Positions 7,417-14,754 are shown, counted from the stretch's first letter. The stretch is 38,559 nucleotides of DNA from an uncultured Eubacterium sp. (GCA_905233805.1 CAJOER010000019.1:1-38559), one strand, 5' to 3'. Numbers and translations are program-made. The notes: a model not told the origin generated them from the sequence alone.

Positions 7417-7827
7417 ATTTTTCTCCGAAAACGAAAATTATATCACATCTTGTAATAATTGAATTATATCATCTTTTTGTCAAGAGGGAAAGTGAAAATC
7501 GGCAAAATTCACAAAAATTATAACAAATTCTGCAATGTTGAAAACTATGTGTAAAATGTTGAAAACAATGACCGCTCACAGGGCGATTGCGGTTTTCAAC
7601 AGCCGCAAAACGCGTGTTTTTAAGGGTTTTGGGCAAAGTTTTTCACATTTTCCACCGACTTTTCCACGGATTTTTTTGAAAGGCCGTTATTACAAAGGGT
7701 TATTAAAGAGATTTGTCAAGTAAAAATTTCAGAAAAATTTATACAAATTTTTGTCTTGCCGATTTGAATAAAATCCCGGCGGATTTATAACACTATCTGT
7801 ATAAAGTTTTAATTTGGGAGTGGGTAT
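7417..7827. other. Intergenic region with DnaA-box-like array (possible replication or DnaA-binding site)
   Basis: Seven 9-base words of the form TTTTnnACn lie within 133 bases. Three are on the minus strand (TGTTGAAAA 7536-7544, TGTGTAAAA 7548-7556, TGTTGAAAA 7557-7565). Four are on the plus strand (TTTTCAACA 7593-7601, TTTTTCACA 7639-7647, TTTTCCACC 7648-7656, TTTTCCACG 7660-7668). The DnaA consensus is TTATnCACA, with TTTTCCACA common in Clostridia. Start spacings are 12 and 9 on the left and 9 and 12 on the right, so the outer triplets form a mirror image. AT-rich DNA follows (7700-7760), including the inverted repeat AAAAATTT-ATAC-AAATTTTT (7733-7752). Two TGATATAAT extended -10 sequences for the glycosylase gene lie at about 7448-7477. 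dnaA is not in the window, so the role is open. Confidence 0.5.
7765..7795 (+). promoter_or_regulatory. Possible sigma-G-type promoter for the sleB operon
   Basis: TGAATA (7765-7770), an 18-base spacer and AACACTA (7789-7795) match the sporulation consensus TGmATA / CATAmTA at 6/6 and about 5/7. This fits a germination gene made in the forespore. A weak housekeeping alternative, TTGAAT with TATAAC at 16 bases, overlaps it. Confidence 0.4.
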
Positions 7828-8094
7828 ATGCTTAAGGGAGTTAATAAACAGATTCTTGAAATTACCAACACGGAATCGCCGTATTTTGAAAAGATTGTTT
7901 TCTTCGTACGACCCGAGGGGGCAAAGGCGGAGGACAGCGTTTTGCAAAGCGAGGCGCAGAAGTTTTCAGCACAAGCGTTAAAACCGCCGAAAACAAGAAA
8001 AACCGCCAAGGACAGGCTTCTGACGGCGGCGTGCATTTTCCTCGGAGCGGGCGCAGGCGCCGCGCTTACGGTTATAATGGGAATAATAGCATAA
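7828..8094 (+). CDS. Small protein with carboxyl-terminal membrane helix
   Basis: An 88-residue protein beginning MLKGVNKQILEITNTESPYFEKIVFFVRPEG. It has a soluble amino half, a basic linker (about residues 50-62, KPPKTRKTAKDR) and one membrane helix near the end (about 65-86, rich in Ala and Gly). I recall small Clostridia proteins with this opening annotated without function. No catalytic motif is visible. GGGAG lies about 8 bases before the ATG. It is followed after 30 bases by sleB, so it may be a spore or envelope protein made with SleB. Confidence 0.75.
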   Translation: MLKGVNKQILEITNTESPYFEKIVFFVRPEGAKAEDSVLQSEAQKFSAQALKPPKTRKTAKDRLLTAACIFLGAGAGAALTVIMGIIA

Positions 8095-8124
8095 TTACGG
8101 GACAAAATATTTTTGGTGATAAAT

Positions 8125-8820
8125 GTGAAGAATACAGTTGAAAAGGCAATTATAATAATTATGACGGCTGCAATAATTGCGGGGGCGGGAGCGCTCGGTT
8201 ATACCGCTTATGAAACTCTTTTTGAAGGGAAGAGCGAATACGCGCTTTCCCGCTACGGCTCGACGGGCAGCGAGGTTACAAAGGTTCAGAAAAAGCTTAA
8301 GGAGCTCGGCTTTTACAAGGGCGCCGTTGACGGGATTTACGGCACGCAGACAAAAAACGCCGTAACGGCGTTTCAGAAAAGCTGCGGAATTACGGTTGAC
8401 GGAATTGCAGGGCCGCAGACGCTGCTTTACCTCGGGCTCGGCTCGACGAATTCGGGCGGCTCTTTCACAAATGACGAGATTAATCTTCTTGCAAAGGTGA
8501 TTTCCGCCGAGGCAAGGGGCGAAAGCTATGAGGGGCAGGTCGCCGTCGGCGCGGTTGTTCTGAACAGGGTTGCGCACCCGTCTTTCCCCGATACGCTGAG
8601 CGGCGTCGTTTATCAGAAAGGCGCGTTTTCCTGCGTCAACGATTCAAACTGGTATCAGCCGGTCGCCGAAAGCGCGAAGAGAGCCGCAAAGGACGCAATA
8701 AACGGCTGGGACCCGACGGGAGGAGCAATTTATTATTACAACCCCGCGAAAACCTCCAACGCGTGGATGCGCTCAAGAACGGTAATTAAAGTAATAGGCA
8801 ACCATTATTTTTGCATATGA
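8125..8820 (+). CDS. sleB: Spore cortex-lytic enzyme SleB
   Basis: A 231-residue protein that degrades spore cortex peptidoglycan at muramic-delta-lactam sites during germination. A signal/anchor segment (about residues 8-25) is followed by a peptidoglycan-binding PGB_1 domain (about 38-95: GSEVTKVQKKLKELGFYKG, VDGIYGTQTKNAVTAFQ, VDGIAGPQT). The SleB/CwlJ hydrolase domain fills the rest: AKVISAEARGESYEGQVAVGAVVLNRV (in pieces, about 118-144, with the catalytic Glu), GAFSCVND, and GGAIYYYNPAKTSNAW. GTG at 8125 is chosen because GGTGA lies 5 bases upstream; in-frame TTG and GTG further up lack a site. The usual partner gene ypeB is not adjacent. Its presence implies a sporulating organism. Confidence 0.9.
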   Translation: MKNTVEKAIIIIMTAAIIAGAGALGYTAYETLFEGKSEYALSRYGSTGSEVTKVQKKLKELGFYKGAVDGIYGTQTKNAVTAFQKSCGITVDGIAGPQTLLYLGLGSTNSGGSFTNDEINLLAKVISAEARGESYEGQVAVGAVVLNRVAHPSFPDTLSGVVYQKGAFSCVNDSNWYQPVAESAKRAAKDAINGWDPTGGAIYYYNPAKTSNAWMRSRTVIKVIGNHYFCI

Positions 8821-8821
8821 A

Positions 8822-8844
8822 AGGCGCCCCCGGGGCGTTTTTTG
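8822..8844 (+). terminator. Terminator after sleB
   Basis: A GC-rich hairpin, CGCCC / GGGCG within 8825-8837, followed by a run of six T (8838-8843). The T run abuts the next promoter. Confidence 0.75.
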
Positions 8845-8845
8845 T

Positions 8846-8874
8846 TTGACAGCAAATGCGCATGTTGATATAAT
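8846..8874 (+). promoter_or_regulatory. Promoter of the LRR protein gene
   Basis: TTGACA (8846-8851), a 17-base spacer and TATAAT (8869-8874), with TG at the extended -10. Consensus strength; start near 8881. Confidence 0.88.
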
Positions 8875-8899
8875 AAATTTAGATAAAGGAGAGACGCTT

Positions 8900-10831
8900 A
8901 TGAAAAAGCTAATAAGTATATTTCTTTGTATATTGCTGATTTCGGCGGCCGCGCCTGTTAATGTATTTGCAGAGGTTACCGAAACAAGCGGAAGTTATGA
9001 GGATAAAATGACGTGGGAATACGATAAGGACACAAAAACCCTTACCGTAAACTGCGACGGACCGCTTGATTTCCCTTACAGAGACGTTTATGAGTATATG
9101 GAAGGCCCGGTTTTTCTTTACAGGGCTTATCCGTGGAACGAAAACGGTATAAACAGCGAGGCGGAACATATCGTTTTAAAGGGAAACGTTACCGAAATCG
9201 GCAAATATGTGTTTATGAATTTTTATAAGCTGACGGAGCTCAGCGTTCCGGAAACCGTGAAAACAATCGGCGCTCTGGCATTCAGGGGCTGCGGATTTGA
9301 AGAAATAGATATTCCGTCAAACGTAAAAAGAATTGAGGGTTCGGCGTTTTCAAACTGCAACAAACTAAAAACGGTTACGCTTCACGAGGGTCTTGAATAC
9401 ATAGGCGGCCACGCCTTCGATTCGTTAAAGCTTGAACAGATAAACATCCCCGAATCGGTTAAGATGACGGGAATAAGAATTGCAGGTACAAACTTTAACG
9501 ACGGCCTTAAACAAATCATTCAGTCCGAGGGCGGATTCTGTTATATCGATAACTGTATAATCGAATGTCAGAACGGCGTTGAAGACGCTGTTATAAGAGA
9601 GGGCACAAGGTTTGTTCCCGAAAATCTGTATTATACTTTCGGTTCGGACTCGTTTAAAAGTCTTTATGTTCCTTCGTCCGTAAAAATCATCGGAGACAGG
9701 GCGTTTTACGGATGTATACTTGAAAAGGTTACGATAGAAAACGGCGTTGAGAACATAGGCGAAGAGGCGTTTTGCAGCAACGGCAAACTTACGGAGCTTA
9801 ATATCGGGGACAGCGTTAAAACAATCAAAAAAGGCGCGTTTGAGAAAACGGGAATGACTTCGGTTAAACTACCTTCGGGACTTGAAGTAATCGAGGCAAA
9901 CGCGTTCGCCAAATCAAAACTGAAAACCGTAAAGATTCCGGCGAGCGTTAAAAAGATTTACGCTGCAGCATTTGACGGCGCAGACGTTGAGAAGATAACG
10001 GTTGATAAAGATAATCAGTCATATTCTGCCTCGGGTAACGTGCTTTTTAACAAAGCAAAAACCGTTCTTGTTTATTACCCTGCAAAAAGAGCGGGAAAAC
10101 ACTATAAGGTTCCGGCGGGCGTTAAGAACATTTATTCCGATTTCAGCGCGTCCGCGCTTCAGACGGTAACGCTTCCGAAGACCGTCAAAAAACTGACAAG
10201 ATATATAAGCAAAGCGCTTTATTATTTCGGCAGTCAGTCGGAATGGGAAAAGGTTAAAAAGGCAAAGAAAACAAACGGCTATAACGAAAGCACGGAACAG
10301 GGCGCTTACGTCTGCACGGCAAAGCTCAGTAAAAAGAAATACACCTATAACGGCATGGTTCGCAAACCGGGTGTTAAAGTTTATGACCCGGCGGGCAATC
10401 TTTTAACCGAAAAGAAGGATTACAGCGTTACCTACCCCAAGGGCAGAAAAAAGATAAACGAATATACGGTTAAAGTAAAACTGAAAGGCGATTTTAAAGG
10501 AACAATAAATCTTAATTTCAGTATTATTCCAGAGGCTACGGCTTTTGCCGGAATAACAACGGGCGGCGCAAAGTTTACCGCTAAATGGAAAAAGGTTAAA
10601 AAGAATATTTCCGGTTACGAAATTCAGTTTTCAAAAAATCAGAGGTTCCTTTCAAACAGCGAAACAAAGGTTTATACTTTAAAAAAGGACAAAACAAAAA
10701 AGACCTTTAAAAATCTTTATGTGAAAACTCCGTATTATATCAGGGTACGAACTTTTAAAACGGTGAATAAAAAAAGGATTTACTCCGCGTGGAGCAAATC
10801 CGAAAAGGTTGTAATAAGCAGCCCGTATTAA
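8900..10831 (+). CDS. BspA-like leucine-rich-repeat surface protein with FN3-like end
   Basis: A 643-residue secreted protein. Signal peptide (MKKLISIFLCILLISAAAPVNVFA, about residues 1-24), then a domain with DNCDG-type beta strands, then LRR_5 (BspA-type) repeats over about residues 90-430. Repeat units read like VTEIGKYVF...LTELSVPETVKTIGALAF and IEGSAFSNCNKLKTVTL. The next part (about 470-550) has a YNGMVRKPGVKVYDPAG...DYSVTYPKG module, seen in cell-surface proteins. The end (about 560-643) is FN3-like (SGYEIQFSKNQRF, YYIRVRTFKTV, YSAWSKSEKV). No LPXTG motif or anchor helix is visible, so it is probably released or held by charge. Such proteins bind host or food polymers; the ligand is unknown. 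AAAGGAG precedes the ATG by 8 bases. Confidence 0.88.
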   Translation: MKKLISIFLCILLISAAAPVNVFAEVTETSGSYEDKMTWEYDKDTKTLTVNCDGPLDFPYRDVYEYMEGPVFLYRAYPWNENGINSEAEHIVLKGNVTEIGKYVFMNFYKLTELSVPETVKTIGALAFRGCGFEEIDIPSNVKRIEGSAFSNCNKLKTVTLHEGLEYIGGHAFDSLKLEQINIPESVKMTGIRIAGTNFNDGLKQIIQSEGGFCYIDNCIIECQNGVEDAVIREGTRFVPENLYYTFGSDSFKSLYVPSSVKIIGDRAFYGCILEKVTIENGVENIGEEAFCSNGKLTELNIGDSVKTIKKGAFEKTGMTSVKLPSGLEVIEANAFAKSKLKTVKIPASVKKIYAAAFDGADVEKITVDKDNQSYSASGNVLFNKAKTVLVYYPAKRAGKHYKVPAGVKNIYSDFSASALQTVTLPKTVKKLTRYISKALYYFGSQSEWEKVKKAKKTNGYNESTEQGAYVCTAKLSKKKYTYNGMVRKPGVKVYDPAGNLLTEKKDYSVTYPKGRKKINEYTVKVKLKGDFKGTINLNFSIIPEATAFAGITTGGAKFTAKWKKVKKNISGYEIQFSKNQRFLSNSETKVYTLKKDKTKKTFKNLYVKTPYYIRVRTFKTVNKKRIYSAWSKSEKVVISSPY

Positions 10832-10837
10832 AAAATA

Positions 10838-10866
10838 AAAAGCCCGTGAAAACGGGCTTTTGTTTT
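10838..10866. terminator. Bidirectional terminator between LRR and YabE-like genes
   Basis: AAAAGCCCGT (10838-10847), loop GAAA and ACGGGCTTTT (10852-10861), then T-rich sequence. It serves both convergent genes. Confidence 0.88.
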
Positions 10867-10872
10867 TTTGTT

Positions 10873-12108
10873 TTACCATCCGAGACGGACGATTTTAATT
10901 GTGCAGTAACCGGTTCCGAGTTTGTAGCACGCGGAATGTCCTTCGGGTGTGAAGATATCGATTCTGCCTCTTCTTGAAAGGCCTCTTCCGCCGCGGTCAA
11001 CTACGGTGTAGTTTGTTCCGTCAACGTTAATTACGCTGCCCATGGGAAGCCAGTTGCAGGCAATATAGTACGGGTTCTGCATTCCGTTTGAAATACGTCT
11101 GCCGCTTGAGGTAACGCCTCTGCCGTTGCCGTTACATCTTGCGCACGCGCAGTAGTGAGTATATCTACCGCTGATTACCTGTCCGAGTTTGTAGCCGTTT
11201 TTGGACTTAACGCCGTTGGGAGTAGCGTCAGCGCCGGGAGCCTTTTTCATAGTACCTACTTTAACAACCTTTGTTACGGGCTGCTTTGTAATTTCGGAGC
11301 TCTCTTTATCGCGGCTTTCCTCTTTACCGTCTACATATCTTACGTTATAGGTAATAACCTTTTCGCCTTCAACGCCTTCAACTGCAACCTTTTCGGTTCC
11401 TTTGTAAAGGGTCTTGTCGTTTTCCTTCTTGGTTTCGAAGGGAACTGCTACGGTTTTTGTATCCTTTTTATAAGTTACGCGGTATACTCTGATTTTTGTA
11501 CCTGCGCTGAGTTCGCTGTTGAGCGAGGGCTCGGTGTAGTCATGCTTACCGAGCTTTACGCCTGCCATTGAGAGCGCGTCTTTAACCGTACCCTCTGCAA
11601 GAGCAATCTTCTTTTTCTTTCCGTCAGCCTTAACGGATACGGTAAACGCGGTTTTAATCTGGAGTACCATACCGTCTTTAATGCTGTCGTCATAAGAATA
11701 ATTAATCTTATCCTTTTTACCTATTTCGGCACCTATCTCGTCAAGAGCATCACCGACCGTGGTGCTGTAGACGCTGTAAGTCTGAATGTCGTCGTCATAA
11801 TCAACATTGATAGTGTTCTTTCTGCTGATTGTGATTTTTCCGCCCTCGCCGCCGACAAATTCGGTGAGGTTAAGCTTGTCGCCGGAGTCAACTGTAATAC
11901 CGGCCGATTTGAGGATTTCGATAGGTTCCGTCTCAGTTGTTGTAACTGCACGTTCTTCGCCCGAGTCAACGATGGTAACAGTGTATCTTGCGGTGTTGTC
12001 CGCAAATGCGGTTGAAGTGAACACCGTGATGATAACAGCGAGTGCAATTACGATTGCAAGCACGGCTTTAAATGAACGCTTGCGTGCAATCCTTGATTCG
12101 TTAGTCAT
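10873..12108 (-). CDS. YabE-like cell-wall protein (DUF348, G5 and 3D domains)
   Basis: A 411-residue exported protein related to B. subtilis YabE and the Rpf/Sps peptidoglycan-active family. A basic lead and membrane segment (about residues 14-36, ending STAFAD) are followed by DUF348 ubiquitin-like repeats (about 40-200; each with a hydrophobic strand and TVGDALDEIG or TVKDALSMAG). A G5 domain follows (about 210-285, VPFETKKENDKTLYKG, ITYNVRYVDGKEESR). The 3D domain ends the protein (about 318-411: YTHYCACARCNG, GVTSSGRR, GSVINVDG, YTVVDRGGRG, GRIDIF). The paired Asp residues and the MltA-like fold suggest peptidoglycan cleavage. AAGGAG lies 8 bases before the ATG. It is a single gene with a strong promoter. 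Confidence 0.9.
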   Translation of the reverse strand: MTNESRIARKRSFKAVLAIVIALAVIITVFTSTAFADNTARYTVTIVDSGEERAVTTTETEPIEILKSAGITVDSGDKLNLTEFVGGEGGKITISRKNTINVDYDDDIQTYSVYSTTVGDALDEIGAEIGKKDKINYSYDDSIKDGMVLQIKTAFTVSVKADGKKKKIALAEGTVKDALSMAGVKLGKHDYTEPSLNSELSAGTKIRVYRVTYKKDTKTVAVPFETKKENDKTLYKGTEKVAVEGVEGEKVITYNVRYVDGKEESRDKESSEITKQPVTKVVKVGTMKKAPGADATPNGVKSKNGYKLGQVISGRYTHYCACARCNGNGRGVTSSGRRISNGMQNPYYIACNWLPMGSVINVDGTNYTVVDRGGRGLSRRGRIDIFTPEGHSACYKLGTGYCTIKIVRLGW

Positions 12109-12184
12109 CTTAATTCTCCTTAATATTTAACAGATATTTTACTATCTTTTATAAACATTATCTGCTTTTCTCAAAGCCGTTGGC

Positions 12185-12212
12185 ATTATAGCACAAGTAT
12201 CCAAGTTGTCAA
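12185..12212 (-). promoter_or_regulatory. Promoter of the YabE-like gene
   Basis: On the minus strand TTGACA (12207-12212), a 16-base spacer and TATAAT (12185-12190) with TG at the extended -10. The leader is about 70 bases; it holds a short AT-rich CAGATA...TATCTG stem but no riboswitch that I recognise. Confidence 0.85.
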
Positions 12213-12562
12213 TTCAAAAAAACATAAGAAACTGTGCAAAACCTACAAATTTAACTTTTTTAATAGGGGAGAGAAGGCCCGATAACACAAAATGTTGTGG
12301 TTTTGCAATTTAGCAATGTAAAGCGTGAAAAAAGATTTTTGTTTAAAATGAAAGAAAACAGTAAAACAGTTGTTAAAAACTTGTAACCTATATGTAACGA
12401 TTTTTAAAAAATACGCAATATATTGGGAAGAATACCCTTTGCTTTGAAAATGAATTCAAGATGTAGAAAAAAGTTTTGCGAAATAATTTTGCCCTTTCGA
12501 AAACGATATACTTTATATATAGATGTATATTATATATATAAAAGAAGTATGTCCGTTTTTGA
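12213..12562. other. AT-rich intergenic stretch without a recognised gene
   Basis: About 350 bases between the YabE-like promoter and the tRNA promoter. I see no gene-like frame with a binding site. It includes the inverted repeat CACAA-AATG-TTGTG (12286-12299) and a very AT-rich part (12507-12545, TATATA runs). It may just be promoter-upstream DNA. Confidence 0.5.
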
Positions 12563-12591
12563 TTGACAAATTGAGGGCGAGCATATATAAT
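12563..12591 (+). promoter_or_regulatory. Promoter of tRNA-Arg
   Basis: TTGACA (12563-12568), a 17-base spacer and TATAAT (12586-12591): full consensus, about 20 bases before the tRNA's first base. Confidence 0.88.
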
Positions 12592-12618
12592 TATTGACGG
12601 AAAATGAAAAACATATAC

Positions 12619-12695
12619 GCCCACGTAGCTCAGCAGGATAGAGCGGCCGCCTCCTAAGCGGCAGGCCAGAGGTTCGAATCCCCCCGTGGGTGCCA
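12619..12695 (+). tRNA. tRNA-Arg (anticodon CCT), atypical T-stem
   Basis: A 77-base tRNA with encoded CCA. Acceptor GCCCACG/CGTGGGT, D-arm GCTC-AGCAGGATA-GAGC, anticodon stem GCCGC/GCGGC with loop CTCCTAA (anticodon CCT, codon AGG), variable loop AGGCC, T-loop TTCGAAT. Two features are odd. The T-stem AGAGG/CCCCC has two A-C mismatches, and the first acceptor pair is G-T. The strong promoter and the intact D and anticodon arms argue for a real transcript, but the molecule may be poorly folded or decayed. Confidence 0.8.
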
Positions 12696-12756
12696 AGACC
12701 GCGTTCCGCCCATTTTGTCGGATTGCGGTTTTTTATTAACGGAGGGATGAGAAACG

Positions 12757-12806
12757 CCCCCCGTGGGCGCCGGAAACTGCCGTCCGCAAGGACGGGCGTT
12801 TTTTTA
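12757..12806 (+). terminator. Compound hairpin terminator after the tRNA
   Basis: A hairpin CGTCC-GCAA-GGACG (12781-12794) is followed by GGCG and seven T (12799-12805). Upstream, ACGCCC (from 12754) could also pair with GGGCGT (12795-12799) around it. The segment 12757-12771 copies the tRNA 3' end with one mismatch. Confidence 0.75.
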
Positions 12807-12814
12807 TATTGCTT

Positions 12815-12842
12815 TTGCTGCGGGAATGTTGTACAATATAAT
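12815..12842 (+). promoter_or_regulatory. Probable promoter of the secreted hydrolase gene
   Basis: TATAAT at 12837-12842, 24 bases before the ATG, with a weak -35 TTGCTG (12815-12820) at 16 bases. Confidence 0.5.
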
Positions 12843-12865
12843 CGAAATGTAAAGGAGGGCTTAAT

Positions 12866-14041
12866 ATGAAAAAGAGAGCCGTTTCATTATTCCTTGCGGC
12901 GGTAATGCTGCTTTTGAGCGTCAGCGTAAGCTTCTGCGCGTTTGCCGACGGCAGGGATGTGTTTGAGCATTACTCAAAAAAAGGCAGCCACAAGGTGAGC
13001 AGTTTTGAGTTTACGCTTGCGGAAAACGAATTTACATATAAGGTCTGGTATCCGAAGGATATAGGCAGCATGAGCAAGCGCCCCGTTATACTTTACTGTA
13101 ACGGCACAGGCTCGAATTATACCAAGGAAAACAGAACCTCCGAAATACTGGAAAAGGCGGCGTCTTACGGCTATATCTGCCTTTGTAACACTGACGAAAA
13201 CACGGGCACCGGCGCGAGCATGGACGCGGGTATGACGAAGATAATTGCGCTTAACAGGGACAGCACAAGCGCGCTTTATAAAAAGGTAAATTTAAACAAG
13301 GTAGGGCTTGCGGGGCACTCGCAGGGCGCGACGTGCACGATGAACCTTTCCAATCCCGACAAGTATGAGAATTCAAAGTATTACAAGGCGATTTACGCGG
13401 CTTCGCTTCCGAACAAGGACCTTGCGGAATCGCCGCTGCAGAACTGTCCTTACAACCCGAAAAAGGTTAAGGTTCCCACCTGTCTTGTTGCGGGCACGGG
13501 ATTTACGGACAGTATGGCAATATGTCCGCTTGATTCAAGCCTTATCGTAAACTTCAAGAGCATTAAAAGCGACGTGTATATGGCGAGAATGACCGACGTT
13601 GAACACGCAGGCAGTTTTGAAACGATGCACCCGTATATGCTTGCGTGGTTTGACTATCAGATGAGCGGCAGCACCTATGCGGCAAAGGCGTTTACGGGCA
13701 AATCACCCGAGCTGAAAACGAACCCCGACTGGCAGGATTTCAAGTATAAGCTGACTAAAAAGGACATTACTCTCAAAAGCGCAAGCGGAAAAAAGAAGGC
13801 GTTTAAAGCAAGCTGGACAAAGGTTCCCACCGCAAACGGCTATAAAATAGAGTATTCAAAAAGCAAGGATTTCAAAAAGAAAACCGTTGTAAACGTAAAA
13901 AGCGTAAAGAAGCTCAGCGCCACGGTTAAAAAGGTAAAAGCAGGAAAATACTACGTAAGAGTCAGGGCTTATACCACGGTTGGAAAAAAGGCGAATTATT
14001 CCAAATACAGCAAGGTTAAAACCGTAAAGGTTAAGAAATAA
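12866..14041 (+). CDS. Secreted alpha/beta hydrolase with FN3-like carboxyl domain
   Basis: A 391-residue exported esterase-like protein. Signal peptide (MKKRAVSLFLAAVMLLLSVSVSFCAFA, cleaved near residue 27), then an alpha/beta hydrolase domain (about 40-285). RPVILYCNGTGSNYT (about 72-86) gives the oxyanion region, GLAGHSQGATCTM (about 148-160) the nucleophile Ser, and VEHAGSFETM (about 248-257) the likely catalytic His. The fold reads like chlorophyllase/dienelactone-hydrolase relatives; substrate is unknown. The carboxyl part (about 310-391) is a Lys-rich FN3-like module resembling the end of the LRR protein at 8900-10831 (GYKIEYSKSKDF, YYVRVRAYTTVGKKANYSKYSKV). AAAGGAGG lies 8 bases before the ATG. 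It is a monocistronic gene. Confidence 0.85.
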   Translation: MKKRAVSLFLAAVMLLLSVSVSFCAFADGRDVFEHYSKKGSHKVSSFEFTLAENEFTYKVWYPKDIGSMSKRPVILYCNGTGSNYTKENRTSEILEKAASYGYICLCNTDENTGTGASMDAGMTKIIALNRDSTSALYKKVNLNKVGLAGHSQGATCTMNLSNPDKYENSKYYKAIYAASLPNKDLAESPLQNCPYNPKKVKVPTCLVAGTGFTDSMAICPLDSSLIVNFKSIKSDVYMARMTDVEHAGSFETMHPYMLAWFDYQMSGSTYAAKAFTGKSPELKTNPDWQDFKYKLTKKDITLKSASGKKKAFKASWTKVPTANGYKIEYSKSKDFKKKTVVNVKSVKKLSATVKKVKAGKYYVRVRAYTTVGKKANYSKYSKVKTVKVKK

Positions 14042-14083
14042 AAACGCGCACCGGCGGCGCATAATATAGCAAAATAAACAACT

Positions 14084-14109
14084 AACCGACGATATTTTCG
14101 TCGGTTTTT
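14084..14109 (+). terminator. Terminator after the secreted hydrolase
   Basis: AACCGACGA (14084-14092), a 5-base loop and TCGTCGGTT (14098-14106), followed by T residues. Confidence 0.85.
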
Positions 14110-14159
14110 ATGTGTAAAACTGAAAATGATTAAAAAACGGTATCAATTTAAAAATATTG

Positions 14160-14188
14160 TTGAAATTCAACGGCTTTTTTATTATTAT
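14160..14188 (+). promoter_or_regulatory. Candidate promoter of the purine-salvage operon
   Basis: TTGAAA (14160-14165), a 17-base spacer and TATTAT (14183-14188). A small inverted repeat GTTGA-AAT-TCAAC overlaps the -35. I see no guanine riboswitch in the leader. Confidence 0.55.
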
Positions 14189-14226
14189 ATTTATGTAATT
14201 TAAAATTATGTTCGGTGGTGAAACAA

Positions 14227-14754
14227 TTGGACCTTCTCAAAAAGAAAATTCTTAATGAGGGCGAAGTATACGAAGGCAACATCTTAAAGGTAGACTGCTT
14301 TCTTAACCACCAGATTGACTGCGTATTTTTACACGAAGTCGGAAAAGAATTTCATAGGTTGTTCAAGGATGAGGGCGTTAACAAAATCCTGACAATAGAG
14401 GCATCGGGCATTGCTATCGGTGCGTTTGTCGCGCAGGAATTTGAGTGCCCTTTAATTTTTGCAAAAAAAACAAAAACGAAGAATATCGCGGGCGACGTTT
14501 ATACAACGGAGGTTGAAAGCTTCACCCACGGTAAGACCTACGATATCATGGTTTCAAAGAGATTCCTCGGCACGCTGAGAGGGCTTATTCAGCTTGTTAA
14601 AGACAGCGGCGCCGAGCTTGCGGGCTGCGGTACGGTTATTGAAAAGGGCTATCAGCACGGCGGCGACAAGCTGAGAGCAGAGGGAATCAAGGTTGAATCC
14701 CTTGCGATAGTTGAAAGTATGAACCACGAAACCGGCGAAATTATTTTTAGATAG
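14227..14754 (+). CDS. xpt: Xanthine phosphoribosyltransferase with in-frame loss of the PRPP-binding motif
   Basis: The 175-residue product aligns from memory with Xpt (B. subtilis, 194 residues), which joins xanthine to PRPP. LLKKKILNEGEVYEGNILKVDCFLNHQID starts it (given as the family signature, in pieces), then LTIEASGIAIGAFVAQ (about residues 53-68) and TVIEKGYQHGGDKL near the end. The expected VLIIDDFLANG signature is absent: after SKRFLG (codons at about 14554-14571) the chain goes straight to TLRGLIQLVKDSGAEL. About 16 codons are missing, in frame. That motif binds the PRPP ribose-phosphate, so the enzyme is probably inactive. TTG 14227 is chosen because GGTGGTGA lies 5 bases upstream. 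It is the first gene of the nucleoside-uptake operon. Confidence 0.85.
   Translation: MDLLKKKILNEGEVYEGNILKVDCFLNHQIDCVFLHEVGKEFHRLFKDEGVNKILTIEASGIAIGAFVAQEFECPLIFAKKTKTKNIAGDVYTTEVESFTHGKTYDIMVSKRFLGTLRGLIQLVKDSGAELAGCGTVIEKGYQHGGDKLRAEGIKVESLAIVESMNHETGEIIFR

Noticed and set aside
12109..12180. c-di-AMP riboswitch before the YabE-like gene
   Set aside because: Such genes are often controlled this way, but the predicted transcript starts near 12178 and the 70-base leader is too short and lacks its motifs.
14108..14226. Possible guanine riboswitch or PurR box upstream of xpt
   Set aside because: The leader is short and lacks the conserved purine-riboswitch core; only a half PurBox-like CCGAACAT (minus strand, overlapping the ribosome site) is seen.
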